Positions 15,281-23,661 are shown, counted from the first letter of the stretch. The stretch is 34,556 nucleotides of DNA from Armatimonadota bacterium (GCA_029553475.1 JAKPKV010000100.1:1-34556); one strand, 5' to 3'. Program-made: numbers and translations. Notes: a model not told the origin generated them from the letters alone.

Positions 15281-16162
15281 CTACTCGGGCGTCATCACCG
15301 TTAACGCTTTTGGCAGCACGCTGATGTCGAGCGGGGTGCTGCCGGCGGGGTCGCCGTCGAGCTGGACGTGCACGTCCGGTTGGGCAGCTATCCGCAGGGT
15401 GCTGGCGCGGAAGAGGGTGACGTTGGGGTGCTGGGCGTGCAGGCCGACGGCGGTGGCCATGAGCTGCGTCACCCGGTCGAGCGCGGTTTGTTCGCCGAAG
15501 ATGCATACGTCCAGCAGGCCGTCATCCATGCGCGCGTCCGGCGAGAGCGAGAGCTCGTAGGTATAGTAGGCGGCGTTGCCGACGATCATCAGCCAGGCCG
15601 GCACGGTGACGGTGAGCGCATCCATGGTTAGCCGGAACTGGCTGCTCTTGTGGACGGCCAGCGCCTGCAGGCCGGCGGTGACGTAGGCGAAGGGGCCGAT
15701 GAGCGTTTTCAGCTCCGGCATGACATCCGCCACCACGCGCGCGTCAAAACCCAGGCCGGCCATCAACGCGAAGGGTTTGCCATTGGCCTGGCCCAGGTCC
15801 ACCCGGCGCGGCGTGCCCTGCAGCGCGACTTTCAACGCGCTTTCCAGCGTGAGCGGGATGCGGAACTCGCGCGCCAGCACGTTCACCGTGCCCACCGGCA
15901 GGATGCCCAGCGCCGTGTCGCTGCCCGCCAGCGCGGGCAGCACGCTATTCACCGTGCCGTCGCCGCCGCCGACGAGGACGCGCGCGAATCCCGCCGCGAC
16001 CGCTGCGCGGGCCGCCGCTTCCGCCTCCGCCGCGGAGGCCGGCAGCGCCATCTCCAGCGCGTGCCCGGACAGCATCGCCGCGAGCTCCACGAGCGCCACC
16101 CGCGCCGCCGGGATATTGCCGGCCTTCGGATTGAGTATCAAGAGGATGCGCATCGTTGCCAT
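15281..16162 (-). CDS. Diacylglycerol/lipid kinase family protein (YegS/DagK-like)
   Basis: 293 aa. The start MRILLILNPKAG is the first strand of the DAGK catalytic fold. VLVGGGDGTVNSV (65-73) is the nucleotide-binding loop, and GILPVGTVNVLAREF (86-100) carries the second conserved motif. The C-terminal beta-sandwich includes DGLLDVCIFG and HVQLDGDP. It phosphorylates a lipid such as diacylglycerol at the inner membrane face using ATP; the exact lipid is unknown. No Shine-Dalgarno sequence is visible at 16162 or at the alternative ATG 16153. It is divergent from the MlaE gene, consistent with a shared membrane-lipid theme. Confidence 0.87.
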   Translation of the reverse strand: MATMRILLILNPKAGNIPAARVALVELAAMLSGHALEMALPASAAEAEAAARAAVAAGFARVLVGGGDGTVNSVLPALAGSDTALGILPVGTVNVLAREFRIPLTLESALKVALQGTPRRVDLGQANGKPFALMAGLGFDARVVADVMPELKTLIGPFAYVTAGLQALAVHKSSQFRLTMDALTVTVPAWLMIVGNAAYYTYELSLSPDARMDDGLLDVCIFGEQTALDRVTQLMATAVGLHAQHPNVTLFRASTLRIAAQPDVHVQLDGDPAGSTPLDISVLPKALTVMTPE

Positions 16163-16196
16163 GCCGTGGGAACGACTGCGTTATGATACCACAGTG

Positions 16197-16221
16197 GCGC
16201 GCGATAAAGGATGTCGCGCGC
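16197..16221. repeat. Hairpin in the divergent lipid kinase/MlaE spacer
   Basis: GCGCGCGA (16197-16204) pairs with TCGCGCGC (16214-16221) around a 9-nt loop, in the 116-bp region between two divergent starts. It could be an operator or an RNA hairpin. Confidence 0.5.
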
Positions 16222-16237
16222 AAATTCGCTGACGCCG

Positions 16238-16264
16238 GCAGGCGTTTACACACCGGCGCCGAAT
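16238..16264 (+). promoter_or_regulatory. GCAGG-N14-CGCCGAAT motif, copy 4 (MlaE gene)
   Basis: GCAGG at 16238-16242 and CGCCGAAT at 16257-16264, ending 14 nt before the ATG at 16279. It is the most divergent of the five copies but keeps the spacing and position. Confidence 0.35.
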
Positions 16265-16278
16265 GAACAGCGACAGAG

Positions 16279-17070
16279 ATGGCAGCACGATCTACACCGG
16301 TGAAAGATATCGGCCGCGGACTTGTCCAGGGGATGGAGTCGCTGGGTGAGGGGGCGATGGTCCTCTGGGACGCGTTGCGGGGGATTTTCAGCGGGAACGT
16401 GCGCGCCCGCTCCCGCGTGACCGAGCAGATGGCGCTGGTGGGCATCGAATCGCTGCCGATCGTGCTCATCACCGTGCTGTTTGGCGGCATGGTGCTCGGC
16501 CTGCACACGGCGAAGCAGTTCGTGCTCTTCGGCGCCGGGCAGTTTGTGGGCAGTCTGGTGGCGCTGTCCATGGCGCGCGAGCTGGCGCCCACGCTCACCG
16601 GCATCGTCGTCGCCGCGCGCATCGGCTCCGCCTTCGCCGCCGAGCTGGGCTCGATGAAAATCACCAATCAGATTGACGCCATGCGCGCGCTGGCGGTGAA
16701 CCCCGTGCGGTATCTGGTGACGCCGCGGCTGGTCGCCACGATGATCATGCTGCCGGTGCTGACGGTCTTCGCCAACGTCACCGGCATGGCGGGCGGCATG
16801 CTGGTGGCCATTAACGCCGGCGTATCCTCCCAGAGCTTCATCAACTCAGCGCGGCAGTTTTTGGAGGCGTACGACATGGCCGGCGGGCTGCTGAAAACGA
16901 TGGTGTTCGGCGTCATCATCACCATCACCGCCTGCACCGTGGGGCTGCGCACCGAGGGCGGCGCCAGCGGCGTGGGCCGCGCCACCACCTCCGCCGTGGT
17001 CTGGAGCATCATCCTTCTCTATGGCAGCAACCTGCTGCTCTCGTGGATGCTGTATTCGTTTCGGCCGTAA
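16279..17070 (+). CDS. MlaE-family ABC transporter permease
   Basis: 263 aa with five or six membrane helices. It matches MlaE (YrbE) throughout: LVGIESLPIVLITVLFGGMVLGLH, MARELAPTLTGIVVAARIGSAFAAELGSM and ITNQIDAMRALAVNPVRYLVTPR. MlaE forms the membrane core of phospholipid transporters with an MlaF ATPase and an MCE-domain MlaD. Neither partner is encoded next to it in this window, so they must lie elsewhere or this copy is solitary. No strong Shine-Dalgarno sequence is present at 16279. The next region is a 726-bp repeat-filled spacer. Confidence 0.9.
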   Translation: MAARSTPVKDIGRGLVQGMESLGEGAMVLWDALRGIFSGNVRARSRVTEQMALVGIESLPIVLITVLFGGMVLGLHTAKQFVLFGAGQFVGSLVALSMARELAPTLTGIVVAARIGSAFAAELGSMKITNQIDAMRALAVNPVRYLVTPRLVATMIMLPVLTVFANVTGMAGGMLVAINAGVSSQSFINSARQFLEAYDMAGGLLKTMVFGVIITITACTVGLRTEGGASGVGRATTSAVVWSIILLYGSNLLLSWMLYSFRP

Positions 17071-17230
17071 GGATGCGGGCGTCGTGACTGCGGCCGGCGC
17101 GGCGCCACTTCTCCCTTCGCTCAAGCTATAGGGGTAAGCCGCGCTGCTGGGTGGCGCACGACCAACACGCGAGGCGATGTGACAGGCGGCGCGACGGAGC
17201 ATCCCCCGGCGGGCAGGCGCGGGGACGGGG

Positions 17231-17544
17231 CTGTGCGGTTGCACCACGAAGTCAGGAAGGTGGGAAGACGCGAAGGTTTGGTAAGACAAGGGCGGGGGTG
17301 ACGTGAGCAGCGTCAGGGGAGATGCGTGGACGGTTTTCACGCGCGCGGCGCGACGGCGTCTCGTCCGCCAAGGGACGGCGCTGTCATCGGAAAAATGGTA
17401 ACAGTCACGCGTTATTGGGGGTGGATCACTTGGTAAGGTGAGGATAGTCGGAATAATGCGTAACAGTCACCATTTTTTACCGGGCGCTTTTCCCCCATCT
17501 TTAGTGTCTTCCTTTCTTCCGGACTTCGTGGTGCAGCCGCACAG
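17231..17544. repeat. Nested inverted-repeat element between mlaE-like gene and murA
   Basis: Outer arms 17231-17259 (CTGTGCGGTTGCACCACGAA...) and 17516-17544 match at 27 of 29. Inner arms 17391-17416 and 17452-17477 (AAAAATGG...TTATT) match at 22 of 26. GCGCGCGGCGCGACGGC occurs as a direct repeat at 17341-17357 and 17594-17610. These account for most of the 17071-17796 gap; no gene is visible there apart from the murA promoter region. Confidence 0.7.
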
Positions 17545-17742
17545 ACCGGCCCCCCGCGCACGGGTTTGCCCGGAAGCACTCCCCGGTCCCTCCGCGCGCG
17601 GCGCGACGGCATCTCGCCTGCCAGGCGCACGGCCGACACGCGGATGCGATTTTTTCGGAGAACGCGCACGCAGGGTGTCGGCGGTGATGAGACTAGGCGC
17701 TCTCGATTGTGATTGCGATGACAGAGACGCCGGGATTCCCGG

Positions 17743-17748
17743 TATAAT
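17743..17748 (+). promoter_or_regulatory. -10 element upstream of murA
   Basis: A perfect TATAAT at 17743-17748, 49 nt before the murA start. Possible -35 sequences (TGACAG or ATGACA, 18-19 bp upstream) are imperfect. Confidence 0.5.
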
Positions 17749-17796
17749 GGGATACGAGACCTGTTTGCGGGGATTTCCACGGATGAGAGGGAACAG

Positions 17797-19083
17797 ATGG
17801 CGATACAGAACTGCTTGAGAGTGATCGGCGGCACGCCGTTGCGGGGCGAGGTGCGGCTGAACGGCACGAAGAACGGGGCGCTGCCCATTCTGGCGGCGGC
17901 GCTGCTGGTGGAAGGCGAGGTGGCGCTCCACAACGTGCCGCAGATCAGCGATATTGACAAGATGTGCCAATTGATGCGGCTGCTGGGGGCGCGGGTGGAG
18001 CAGGCGGGGGACACGGTGCGCGTGGACGCCTCCACGCTGACCACCGGCAGCGCCGACCGCGATCTGGCGGCGGCGATGCGCGCCTCGCACTACGTGCTGG
18101 CGCCGCTGCTGGCGCGGCTGGGACACGCCGAGGTGCCGCTGCCCGGCGGGTGCGCCATCGGCAGCCGTCCGGTGGATTATATCATCAAGGCGCTGAAGCA
18201 GATGAATATCCCGGTGGAAGAGCACATGGACGTGATGGTGGGCACGCTCGAGCACGGGCTGCACGGCGGCACCGTCACCCTCGACCCGACGTACCGGAGC
18301 CCCGGCGCCACCTTCGACGTGGCGATGGCGGCGGCGCTGGCGGACGGGCAGACGGTGATCGAGAACGCCTCCGCCGACCCCGAAGTGGAAAATTTCTGCC
18401 GTTTCCTGCAAGCCGCGGGCGCCGGGGTGGCGCGCCCCACGGCGGACCGCATCGTCATTGATGGGGTGAAGCGCCTGCACGGCTGCGAGCATACCATCAT
18501 CTGCGACCGCATCGAGGCGGGCACCTACCTGATGGCCGGCGCGGCGACGAAAGGCGAGGTGCGCGTGGGGCCGATCAAGCCGGAATACCTGGGCGCGGTG
18601 CTGGATAAGCTGGAGGAGATGGGCCTGATGGTCCAGCGCGAGAAAGACGCCGTGACCGTGCGCTTCATGGGCCGGCCAAAGGGCACTACCGTCTTCACCC
18701 GCCCATATCCCGCCTTCCCCACCGACCTGCAATCACCGATGGTGGTGCTGATGTGCCTGGCCGAGGGGCAGAGCGTGATGATGGAGACGATCTACGACGG
18801 CCGCCTGACCTACGTGCATGAATTGCGCCGCATGGGCGCGCAGGTAAAGCTGGCGACCAGCAAGGAAGCGGTGATCGAAGGCGTGGCGGCGCTGGACGGC
18901 CGCACCGTGGAAGGCACCGACATGCGCGCCAGCGCCGCCCTGGTGATCGCCGCCCTCGCCGCCGACGGCGAGAGCACGGTGATGGGCCGCAAATATATCA
19001 ACCGCGGGTACGAGCATTTCGAATCGAAGCTGGCGGACCTGGGCGGGCGGATTTGCGAGTGTCCGGAGGAAGGGGAGGGGTAG
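17797..19083 (+). CDS. murA: UDP-N-acetylglucosamine 1-carboxyvinyltransferase
   Basis: 428 aa, full length. It catalyses the first committed step of peptidoglycan synthesis, transferring enolpyruvate from PEP to UDP-GlcNAc in the cytoplasm. Conserved residues are all present: K25-N26 in LNGTKNGALP, the PEP/fosfomycin-reactive cysteine C119 in LPGGCAIGSRPVD, and D310 in AFPTDLQSP. DRIEAGTYLMAGAA is also typical. Cys rather than Asp at the active site predicts fosfomycin sensitivity at the target level. A GAGAGGG sequence lies about 6 nt before the ATG. It is monocistronic between repeat-rich spacers. Confidence 0.96.
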   Translation: MAIQNCLRVIGGTPLRGEVRLNGTKNGALPILAAALLVEGEVALHNVPQISDIDKMCQLMRLLGARVEQAGDTVRVDASTLTTGSADRDLAAAMRASHYVLAPLLARLGHAEVPLPGGCAIGSRPVDYIIKALKQMNIPVEEHMDVMVGTLEHGLHGGTVTLDPTYRSPGATFDVAMAAALADGQTVIENASADPEVENFCRFLQAAGAGVARPTADRIVIDGVKRLHGCEHTIICDRIEAGTYLMAGAATKGEVRVGPIKPEYLGAVLDKLEEMGLMVQREKDAVTVRFMGRPKGTTVFTRPYPAFPTDLQSPMVVLMCLAEGQSVMMETIYDGRLTYVHELRRMGAQVKLATSKEAVIEGVAALDGRTVEGTDMRASAALVIAALAADGESTVMGRKYINRGYEHFESKLADLGGRICECPEEGEG

Positions 19084-19108
19084 GCTATTGATAATTGACA
19101 ATTGACAA
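19084..19108 (+). terminator. A+T-rich stem-loop after murA
   Basis: GGCTATTG and CAATAGCC flank a 15-nt ATAATTGACAATTGA loop immediately downstream of the murA stop. It may end the transcript, although there is no U-run directly after it; AAAATTTTT follows about 10 nt later. Confidence 0.45.
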
Positions 19109-19141
19109 TAGCCAATTGAAAATTTTTCATCGGTGAATGCG

Positions 19142-19237
19142 GCGGTGGAGTTGCACTCCGCCCAAACTGGGGCCGCGGAGTTGTACTCCGCACGTAGACC
19201 AGCGCCGTTAGCGTGCGGAGTACAACTCCGCGGCCCC
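19142..19237. repeat. Inverted-repeat element, family A, copy 2
   Basis: A perfect 26-bp inverted repeat, 19169-19194 and 19212-19237, with a 17-nt centre. It is preceded by a lone half-unit (TGGAGT-TGC-ACTCC around 19146-19159). It lies between the convergent murA and secreted-protein genes. Confidence 0.85.
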
Positions 19238-19248
19238 GGTGTGACTGT

Positions 19249-20133
19249 TCACTGCATTCCCGACTTCGCTTTCGCGGCTTTCCAGCGTTCGTCAGTCATC
19301 ATTTCCACGTGGCCGTCCACGAAGGCGGCGCAGCGCTGGCCGTTGGGCCAGGGTTTGGCTTCGTAGGCGAGGACCATTTCGCTCGGGTTGCGGATGTCGC
19401 CGAGGGGTTTGCCGGCAAGGGTGGGGTTGGGCTGGTAGGGTTCGTTCACCACCGGCTGCAGCCAGAGTTTATTGTTCTGTACTGGGACCGCGCCGTCGTA
19501 GGCTTTCAACGCGGTGTGCATGGCGGCGGCGTTGGTCATCGGCGGGAAATTTTCCTCGTTGTCCTGGCAGAACATCAAGATGGCGACGGCGATCTGGCGC
19601 AGGTTATTTATCGAGATATTCATCAGCGCCTTCATGCGCGCCTCTTCGTAGAGGCTCAACGCGGCTGTGTCGGCGAGCATCTCCTGGCGCGGGTCCACCG
19701 CGCGGATGTCTTTCAGGCTGCCGACGGCGCGCAGATCGAGCAGGCAGAGCGACAGGCCGGTGGTGGCGGTGATGGGCGGCTGCGGAGGCAGCGGCTCGCC
19801 GCGCTCCATCAGCTCTTGCAGGCTCACCACCTGCGCCGGGCGGGCGTAGGCGACGAGGTAGCGGATCGTCGGCGTCACCGCGACCACCATGCCCCGGGTG
19901 TAAAAGACGGTACTCACGCCGAGTTGGCCGGCCATGTTTTGCAGCGTGGAGGCGCCGGGGGCTTCTGATCCGGCGACGGTGAAGCGGTACCAGCCGGGGT
20001 CCATCAGCGCTTGCCCGGTGATGCGCACGGGCGCCAGGTCGCCGGAGAGCAGCGCGGCGAGGGACGCGGGCGCGTCCTGCGCGCCTGCCAGGGCGCACCA
20101 CGCGAGCGATACGATCATCACGAGTCTCTTCAT
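19249..20133 (-). CDS. Secreted protein with DUF1559/H-X9-DG-like C-terminal domain, paralog 1
   Basis: 294 aa. Signal peptide MKRLVMIVSLAWCALAGA, then about 110 residues of unrecognised sequence. From about 165 on comes a stretch recalling the pseudopilin family DUF1559: INNLRQIAVAILMFCQDNEENFPP, then PYQPNPTLAGKPLGDIRNPSEMVLAYEAKP, ending in AAFVDGHVEMMTDERW. The usual N-terminal prepilin helix (FTLIELLVVI) is absent, replaced by a Sec signal and a novel domain. AAAGGA about 8 nt upstream supports the ATG. It lies 18 nt after its paralog and is likely co-transcribed. Function unknown. Confidence 0.78.
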   Translation of the reverse strand: MKRLVMIVSLAWCALAGAQDAPASLAALLSGDLAPVRITGQALMDPGWYRFTVAGSEAPGASTLQNMAGQLGVSTVFYTRGMVVAVTPTIRYLVAYARPAQVVSLQELMERGEPLPPQPPITATTGLSLCLLDLRAVGSLKDIRAVDPRQEMLADTAALSLYEEARMKALMNISINNLRQIAVAILMFCQDNEENFPPMTNAAAMHTALKAYDGAVPVQNNKLWLQPVVNEPYQPNPTLAGKPLGDIRNPSEMVLAYEAKPWPNGQRCAAFVDGHVEMMTDERWKAAKAKSGMQ

Positions 20134-20151
20134 GGCGGATTCCTTTCGCCG

Positions 20152-21009
20152 CTACGGCAGCACCGATTTCGCCTTCACGGCCGGCCAATCTTTTTCGGCA
20201 ATGCGGCTGACGTGGCCGTCGGCAAAGCCCACGCCGCGGGTGCCGTCGGCGGCGGGCGCGGCTTCCCAGATCACCGCCATCAGCGTCGGATTTTTCACCT
20301 CCGCCTCCTTGCGGCCGGCGAGGACGGGATTCGGCTGATAGGGGTCGCGCGTCGCCGGATTCAGCAGGGTTTCCTCATTACCAAGGTAGGGCAGGATGGC
20401 CTTCTTCAGCGCGGCGGCATCCTGCATGGGCGGGTACTTGCCCTGGTTGTCCTGCACGAACATCTGAATGGCGATGGCCACCTGGCGCAGGCGGCTGACG
20501 GATTCGGTGTTCGCATCCTTCACCGTGCGGCCCATGCTCTGCGCGATCTCCGCTTCCAGGTTGAAGGGCGTGATCTCCGTGAAGCTGCCGGCGGTGCGCA
20601 GGCACAGCAGGGAGAGGGCGAGGGGGGTGTCCGCTTTCAGCGGGTCCGGTTTCGGCGGGCGGCGCGCTTCTCCGTAATGCGGCAGCGATATCGTCACCGG
20701 GCGATGCACGCCATACGCCACCAGGTACACCTCGCCGTTCATCACCAGCGTCTGGCCCTTCGTGTAATATGTTTCCGCCTGCATCGGCGCGCCGAGCTGG
20801 CTGCTGACGAGCGAGGCGAAGACGCGCGGCAGGGGGTCAAAATTGCCCGCCAGCGTGACGCGCCGCCATTCCGGCGTGAGCTCGTTCAATAGCAGCTTCA
20901 GCGGCGCCGCTTGACCGGCCAGCACGTCGAGAAAGGAGGTCTCCGCTTCCGCGGCAAGCAGGGGCACGGCCAGCAGCAGGAGGAGCGGGAGCAGGGGTCG
21001 TCGAGACAT
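20152..21009 (-). CDS. Secreted protein with DUF1559/H-X9-DG-like C-terminal domain, paralog 2
   Basis: 285 aa, a divergent tandem copy of the downstream gene. Signal peptide MSRRPLLPLLLLLAVPLLAAEA. The N-terminal domain includes FLDVLAGQAAPLKLLLNEL, parallel to LAALLSGDLAPVRITGQAL in paralog 1. The C-terminal part has VSRLRQVAIAIQMFVQDNQGKYPP and GVGFADGHVSRIAEKDWPAVKAKS. GGAGG 6 nt upstream fixes the start at 21009 rather than an upstream in-frame ATG. It probably forms an operon with the zinc-ribbon gene ahead of it (32-nt gap) and paralog 1 behind it. Confidence 0.8.
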   Translation of the reverse strand: MSRRPLLPLLLLLAVPLLAAEAETSFLDVLAGQAAPLKLLLNELTPEWRRVTLAGNFDPLPRVFASLVSSQLGAPMQAETYYTKGQTLVMNGEVYLVAYGVHRPVTISLPHYGEARRPPKPDPLKADTPLALSLLCLRTAGSFTEITPFNLEAEIAQSMGRTVKDANTESVSRLRQVAIAIQMFVQDNQGKYPPMQDAAALKKAILPYLGNEETLLNPATRDPYQPNPVLAGRKEAEVKNPTLMAVIWEAAPAADGTRGVGFADGHVSRIAEKDWPAVKAKSVLP

Positions 21010-21041
21010 GGGTGATCCTCCGTAATCATTAGATATCTGCA

Positions 21042-22058
21042 TTATACCACGCGCGGGCGCTCAGCAGGTGAGGCGACCGATGCGGGCGCTGTTGGCGCGT
21101 GAGGCATCCCGGTGGCCGGGTGCTGCTTCCAGGCGAGGAACCGCTCGTAACATTCCGGAGGGATCGTACCTTTGATCTTCTGATCGTTCACGTAGAAGGT
21201 GGCCTTCAACCAGCGGCTGAGCGCGGCGCGGCGATGCACGTCGATCTCCAGCCCGGCGGGCGGGAGGAAAAGGACATCGGCGATGGAGTAGCCGATCATG
21301 CGCGCTTCGAGCACTACGAAGACCAGGAGATTGTCCCGCAGCAGGCCGCGCCACAGTCGCCGCGCGAACGCATCGCCCGTGCTGAATTCGATGAGTTCGG
21401 GGGCTTTGCCGCGTTTCGCCTTGCGCAGGGTATCGAGCAGCTCGCCGGCCTGCGCGAGCATGATATCGGTGGGGCGCTGCTCCATGATGGTACCGTATTT
21501 CTTATACCGTTTGAGCAGGGTGATGCCGTAAACGACCAGGATCACGATCAGCAATCCGACGCGGCCATGCAGCAGAAACAGGCCGGCGGATACGAACATG
21601 CCGACCGCGGCCATGAGCATGGCGCGTGCGGAGGGCGCCGTGATGAGCCAGATGCCGCCGGCGATGAAGCCAACGCCGATCACCGACGCCAGGAGACCGG
21701 CGACGATCAGCAGCAGCGGGCCTACCGTACTCACGGCGGCGCCGAAGGAGAAAAACTGTATGGCGAAAAACAGCGCGACCAGGAGCTGGATCACGCCATA
21801 GACGATCTGGCCGATGCCGACGCCGCGCAGCGACCGCGCGATACCCAGGTAGGTCGCGGCGTGCTGCAGCTCGCCATAGGGCAAGATCAGCGGGGCGTGC
21901 CCGGAGACGGCCGGCGTGGGCGGCACCAGCGGCGCCGGCGGCGCGGCCGGTGCCAGCGCGGCGCCGCAGTGCGGGCAGGCCGCGGCGGGCTGGGCCAGCA
22001 AGGTCAGGCAATGGGGGCAGGTCAACGGGACGCCGACGCCCTGATCCTCAACGGTCAT
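21042..22058 (-). CDS. Zinc-ribbon membrane protein of unknown function
   Basis: 338 aa. The N-terminal zinc ribbon has CPHC at about 14-17 and CPHC at about 29-32. A Pro/Ala linker and then four or so transmembrane helices follow (for example GIGQIVYGVIQLLVALFFAIQFF and ASVIGVGFIAGGIWLI). The C-terminal ~140-residue soluble domain (EQRPTDIMLAQAGELLDTLRKAKRG and ALSRWLKATFYVNDQKIKGTI) looks like a PH-type or YokE-like binding domain, but I cannot name it. The ATG at 22058 has GGAGG at a 6-nt distance; the ATG at 22064 directly abuts that Shine-Dalgarno sequence and is unlikely. Confidence 0.75.
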   Translation of the reverse strand: MTVEDQGVGVPLTCPHCLTLLAQPAAACPHCGAALAPAAPPAPLVPPTPAVSGHAPLILPYGELQHAATYLGIARSLRGVGIGQIVYGVIQLLVALFFAIQFFSFGAAVSTVGPLLLIVAGLLASVIGVGFIAGGIWLITAPSARAMLMAAVGMFVSAGLFLLHGRVGLLIVILVVYGITLLKRYKKYGTIMEQRPTDIMLAQAGELLDTLRKAKRGKAPELIEFSTGDAFARRLWRGLLRDNLLVFVVLEARMIGYSIADVLFLPPAGLEIDVHRRAALSRWLKATFYVNDQKIKGTIPPECYERFLAWKQHPATGMPHAPTAPASVASPAERPRVV

Positions 22059-22110
22059 CTCCATCCTCCACGATCACACGCGCTTCCACCGCCTGTGGGG
22101 AGCCGGAAGC

Positions 22111-22139
22111 ATCATACCAGACCATCACCGGCTTGCCTA
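22111..22139 (-). promoter_or_regulatory. Promoter candidate for the zinc-ribbon operon
   Basis: On the minus strand TAGGCA (22134-22139) and TATGAT (22111-22116) lie 17 bp apart, with an extended -10 TGG. It is positioned about 50 nt upstream of the ATG at 22058. Confidence 0.5.
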
Positions 22140-22266
22140 GCGCCGGGTCGAGCCGCGGCTGCCGGTTCGGCGAGCGTTTGTAGGGGCGCCGCGGCAGGGA
22201 GCGACCCGTGGGACGGCGAATAGTGTAAATAGCGGCCGGGTATCCTCCGGCCAGGTGAGTGATGTG

Positions 22267-23148
22267 ATGCTGGTGGTGATGCACATGTTCATGCGGCTCC
22301 TGATGCCGGAGTTCTGGGTGGCGCTGTATCGCGAGGGGCGGCTCGGCGATAGCGAGCCGAACCTCATCGTGGCGGCGGCGGCGCGGCTGGTGGTGGTGCT
22401 GTTCATCTTCGGCGGCGCGCGGGTGCTGGTGGGGATGATGCGGCGCATCGTGACCCGCGGACTCGCGTCCATCGAGGGGGACTCGCGGGGGAGCGCGCGG
22501 CGGGTGGCGACGCTGCACGGGTTGCTCACCTCCGCGCTGTCCTACCTCGTCTACTTCGTCGCCATCATCCTCACCCTCTTCGTGGTGGGCGTCACCTGGA
22601 AAGGGCTGGCGCCGCTGCTGGGCGCGGCCTCCGTGCTCGGGCTGGCGATTGGCTTCGGCGCGCAGAAGCTGGTGCGCGACGTGATCACCGGCCTCTTCAT
22701 CCTCGGCGAGGGGCAATTCGACGTGGGGGACTGGGTGACCATCGGTGCGGTGACCGGGCGCGTGGCGGAGATCGGCCTGCGGGTCACGCGCATCATTGAC
22801 GAACAGGGGCGGCTGTACGTCATCGCCAACGGCGACATCAGTCAGGTGTTCAACGCCTCGCGCGGGCCGGTGAAGCAGGCGCTGGAGTTCACGCTGGCGC
22901 GCGCGGGCGCTGTTGAGGAGGCGGCCGCCCTGGTGCGCCGCGCCGCGGAGGAGGCGCTGGCGGCGCTGGGCCTGCCGCCGGGCGAGGGCGACGCCGCGCC
23001 GTCCGTGCTGGTGACGAACGTCACCGCCGCCGCCGTGACGCTGCGGCTGACCGTCTGGGTGCCGGTGCGTGCCCGCGACGCGGTAGAGGACACGCTGCGG
23101 CGGCGGCTGGCGCAGGCGATCGAGGCGGCCGGCCTGGCAGCGAGCTAG
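22267..23148 (+). CDS. Small-conductance mechanosensitive channel (MscS family)
   Basis: 293 aa. Transmembrane segments occur near residues 35-55 and 90-115. The pore-lining helix is GLAPLLGAASVLGLAIGFGAQKLVRDVITGLFIL, followed by the beta-domain signature GDWVTIGAVTGRVAEIGLRVTRI and YVIANGDIS. The channel opens under membrane tension to release solutes during osmotic downshock. The start is uncertain: ATG 22267 has AGGTGAG 9 nt upstream, while GTG 22255 and ATG 22279 are also in frame. It is first in a four-gene plus-strand series. Confidence 0.88.
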   Translation: MLVVMHMFMRLLMPEFWVALYREGRLGDSEPNLIVAAAARLVVVLFIFGGARVLVGMMRRIVTRGLASIEGDSRGSARRVATLHGLLTSALSYLVYFVAIILTLFVVGVTWKGLAPLLGAASVLGLAIGFGAQKLVRDVITGLFILGEGQFDVGDWVTIGAVTGRVAEIGLRVTRIIDEQGRLYVIANGDISQVFNASRGPVKQALEFTLARAGAVEEAAALVRRAAEEALAALGLPPGEGDAAPSVLVTNVTAAAVTLRLTVWVPVRARDAVEDTLRRRLAQAIEAAGLAAS

Positions 23149-23173
23149 TGGGCTATAGTGGATAAGGGGCATC

Positions 23174-23635
23174 GTGGCGGACATTCCGGTCGAAATCTGG
23201 GAGCTGGTGCGAGACGAGCAGGATCGGGACATCGTGCTGCTGCGCGATGAGCGCGGGCGGCTGCTGCCGATCGTCATCGGCGTGTGTGAGGCGATGGCGA
23301 TCTGGGTGCGCCTGAAGCCTGACAAAGCCGGGGTGTTCGTGCGGCGGCCGTGGGCGCACGACCTGATGCAGGCCATGTTGGAACGGCTGGGGGCGCGGCT
23401 GGAGCGCGTGGTGATTGACGGGCTGGTGGAGGGCACCTTTTTCGCCACGCTGCAGCTCACCCGCGGCGAGGAAGAGATCGTGGCGGACGCGCGGCCCAGC
23501 GACGCCATCGCGCTGCTGCTGCGCATGAACGCCGCGCTGTTTGTCAACGACGAGGTGATGGAGGAAGCGAGCATCAAGCCCGACGCGGACGACGAGCCGC
23601 CGGAGATTGATCCGTGGGGCGAGCTGCCGGAGTAA
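23174..23635 (+). CDS. Bifunctional nuclease (BFN/DUF151) domain protein
   Basis: 153 aa. It is the DUF151 fold: IVLLRDERGRLLPIVIGVCEAMAIWV, then LMQAMLERLGARLERVVIDGLVEGTFFATLQL, then ADARPSDAIALLLRMNAALFVNDEVME. DUF151 proteins of plants and bacteria have been reported to have RNase/DNase activity; the bacterial role is unclear. The acidic C-terminus (DADDEPPEIDPWGELPE) is a normal feature. The start codon is GTG at 23174 with AAGGGG 6 nt before it. It follows the MscS gene by 25 bp. Confidence 0.88.
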   Translation: MADIPVEIWELVRDEQDRDIVLLRDERGRLLPIVIGVCEAMAIWVRLKPDKAGVFVRRPWAHDLMQAMLERLGARLERVVIDGLVEGTFFATLQLTRGEEEIVADARPSDAIALLLRMNAALFVNDEVMEEASIKPDADDEPPEIDPWGELPE

Positions 23636-23661
23636 CGCGTCGTGGTCGTACCTGGAGCATG

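Noticed and set aside
17071-17796. Insertion sequence remnant upstream of murA
   Set aside because: Inverted arms exist but no transposase fragment can be read in any frame.
22048-22125. 25-codon minus-strand frame (MVWYDASGSPQAVEAR...) overlapping the zinc-ribbon gene start
   Set aside because: Codon use looks plausible, but there is no ribosome site, and the likely promoter (-10 at 22111-22116) overlaps it, so it would not be transcribed from its start.
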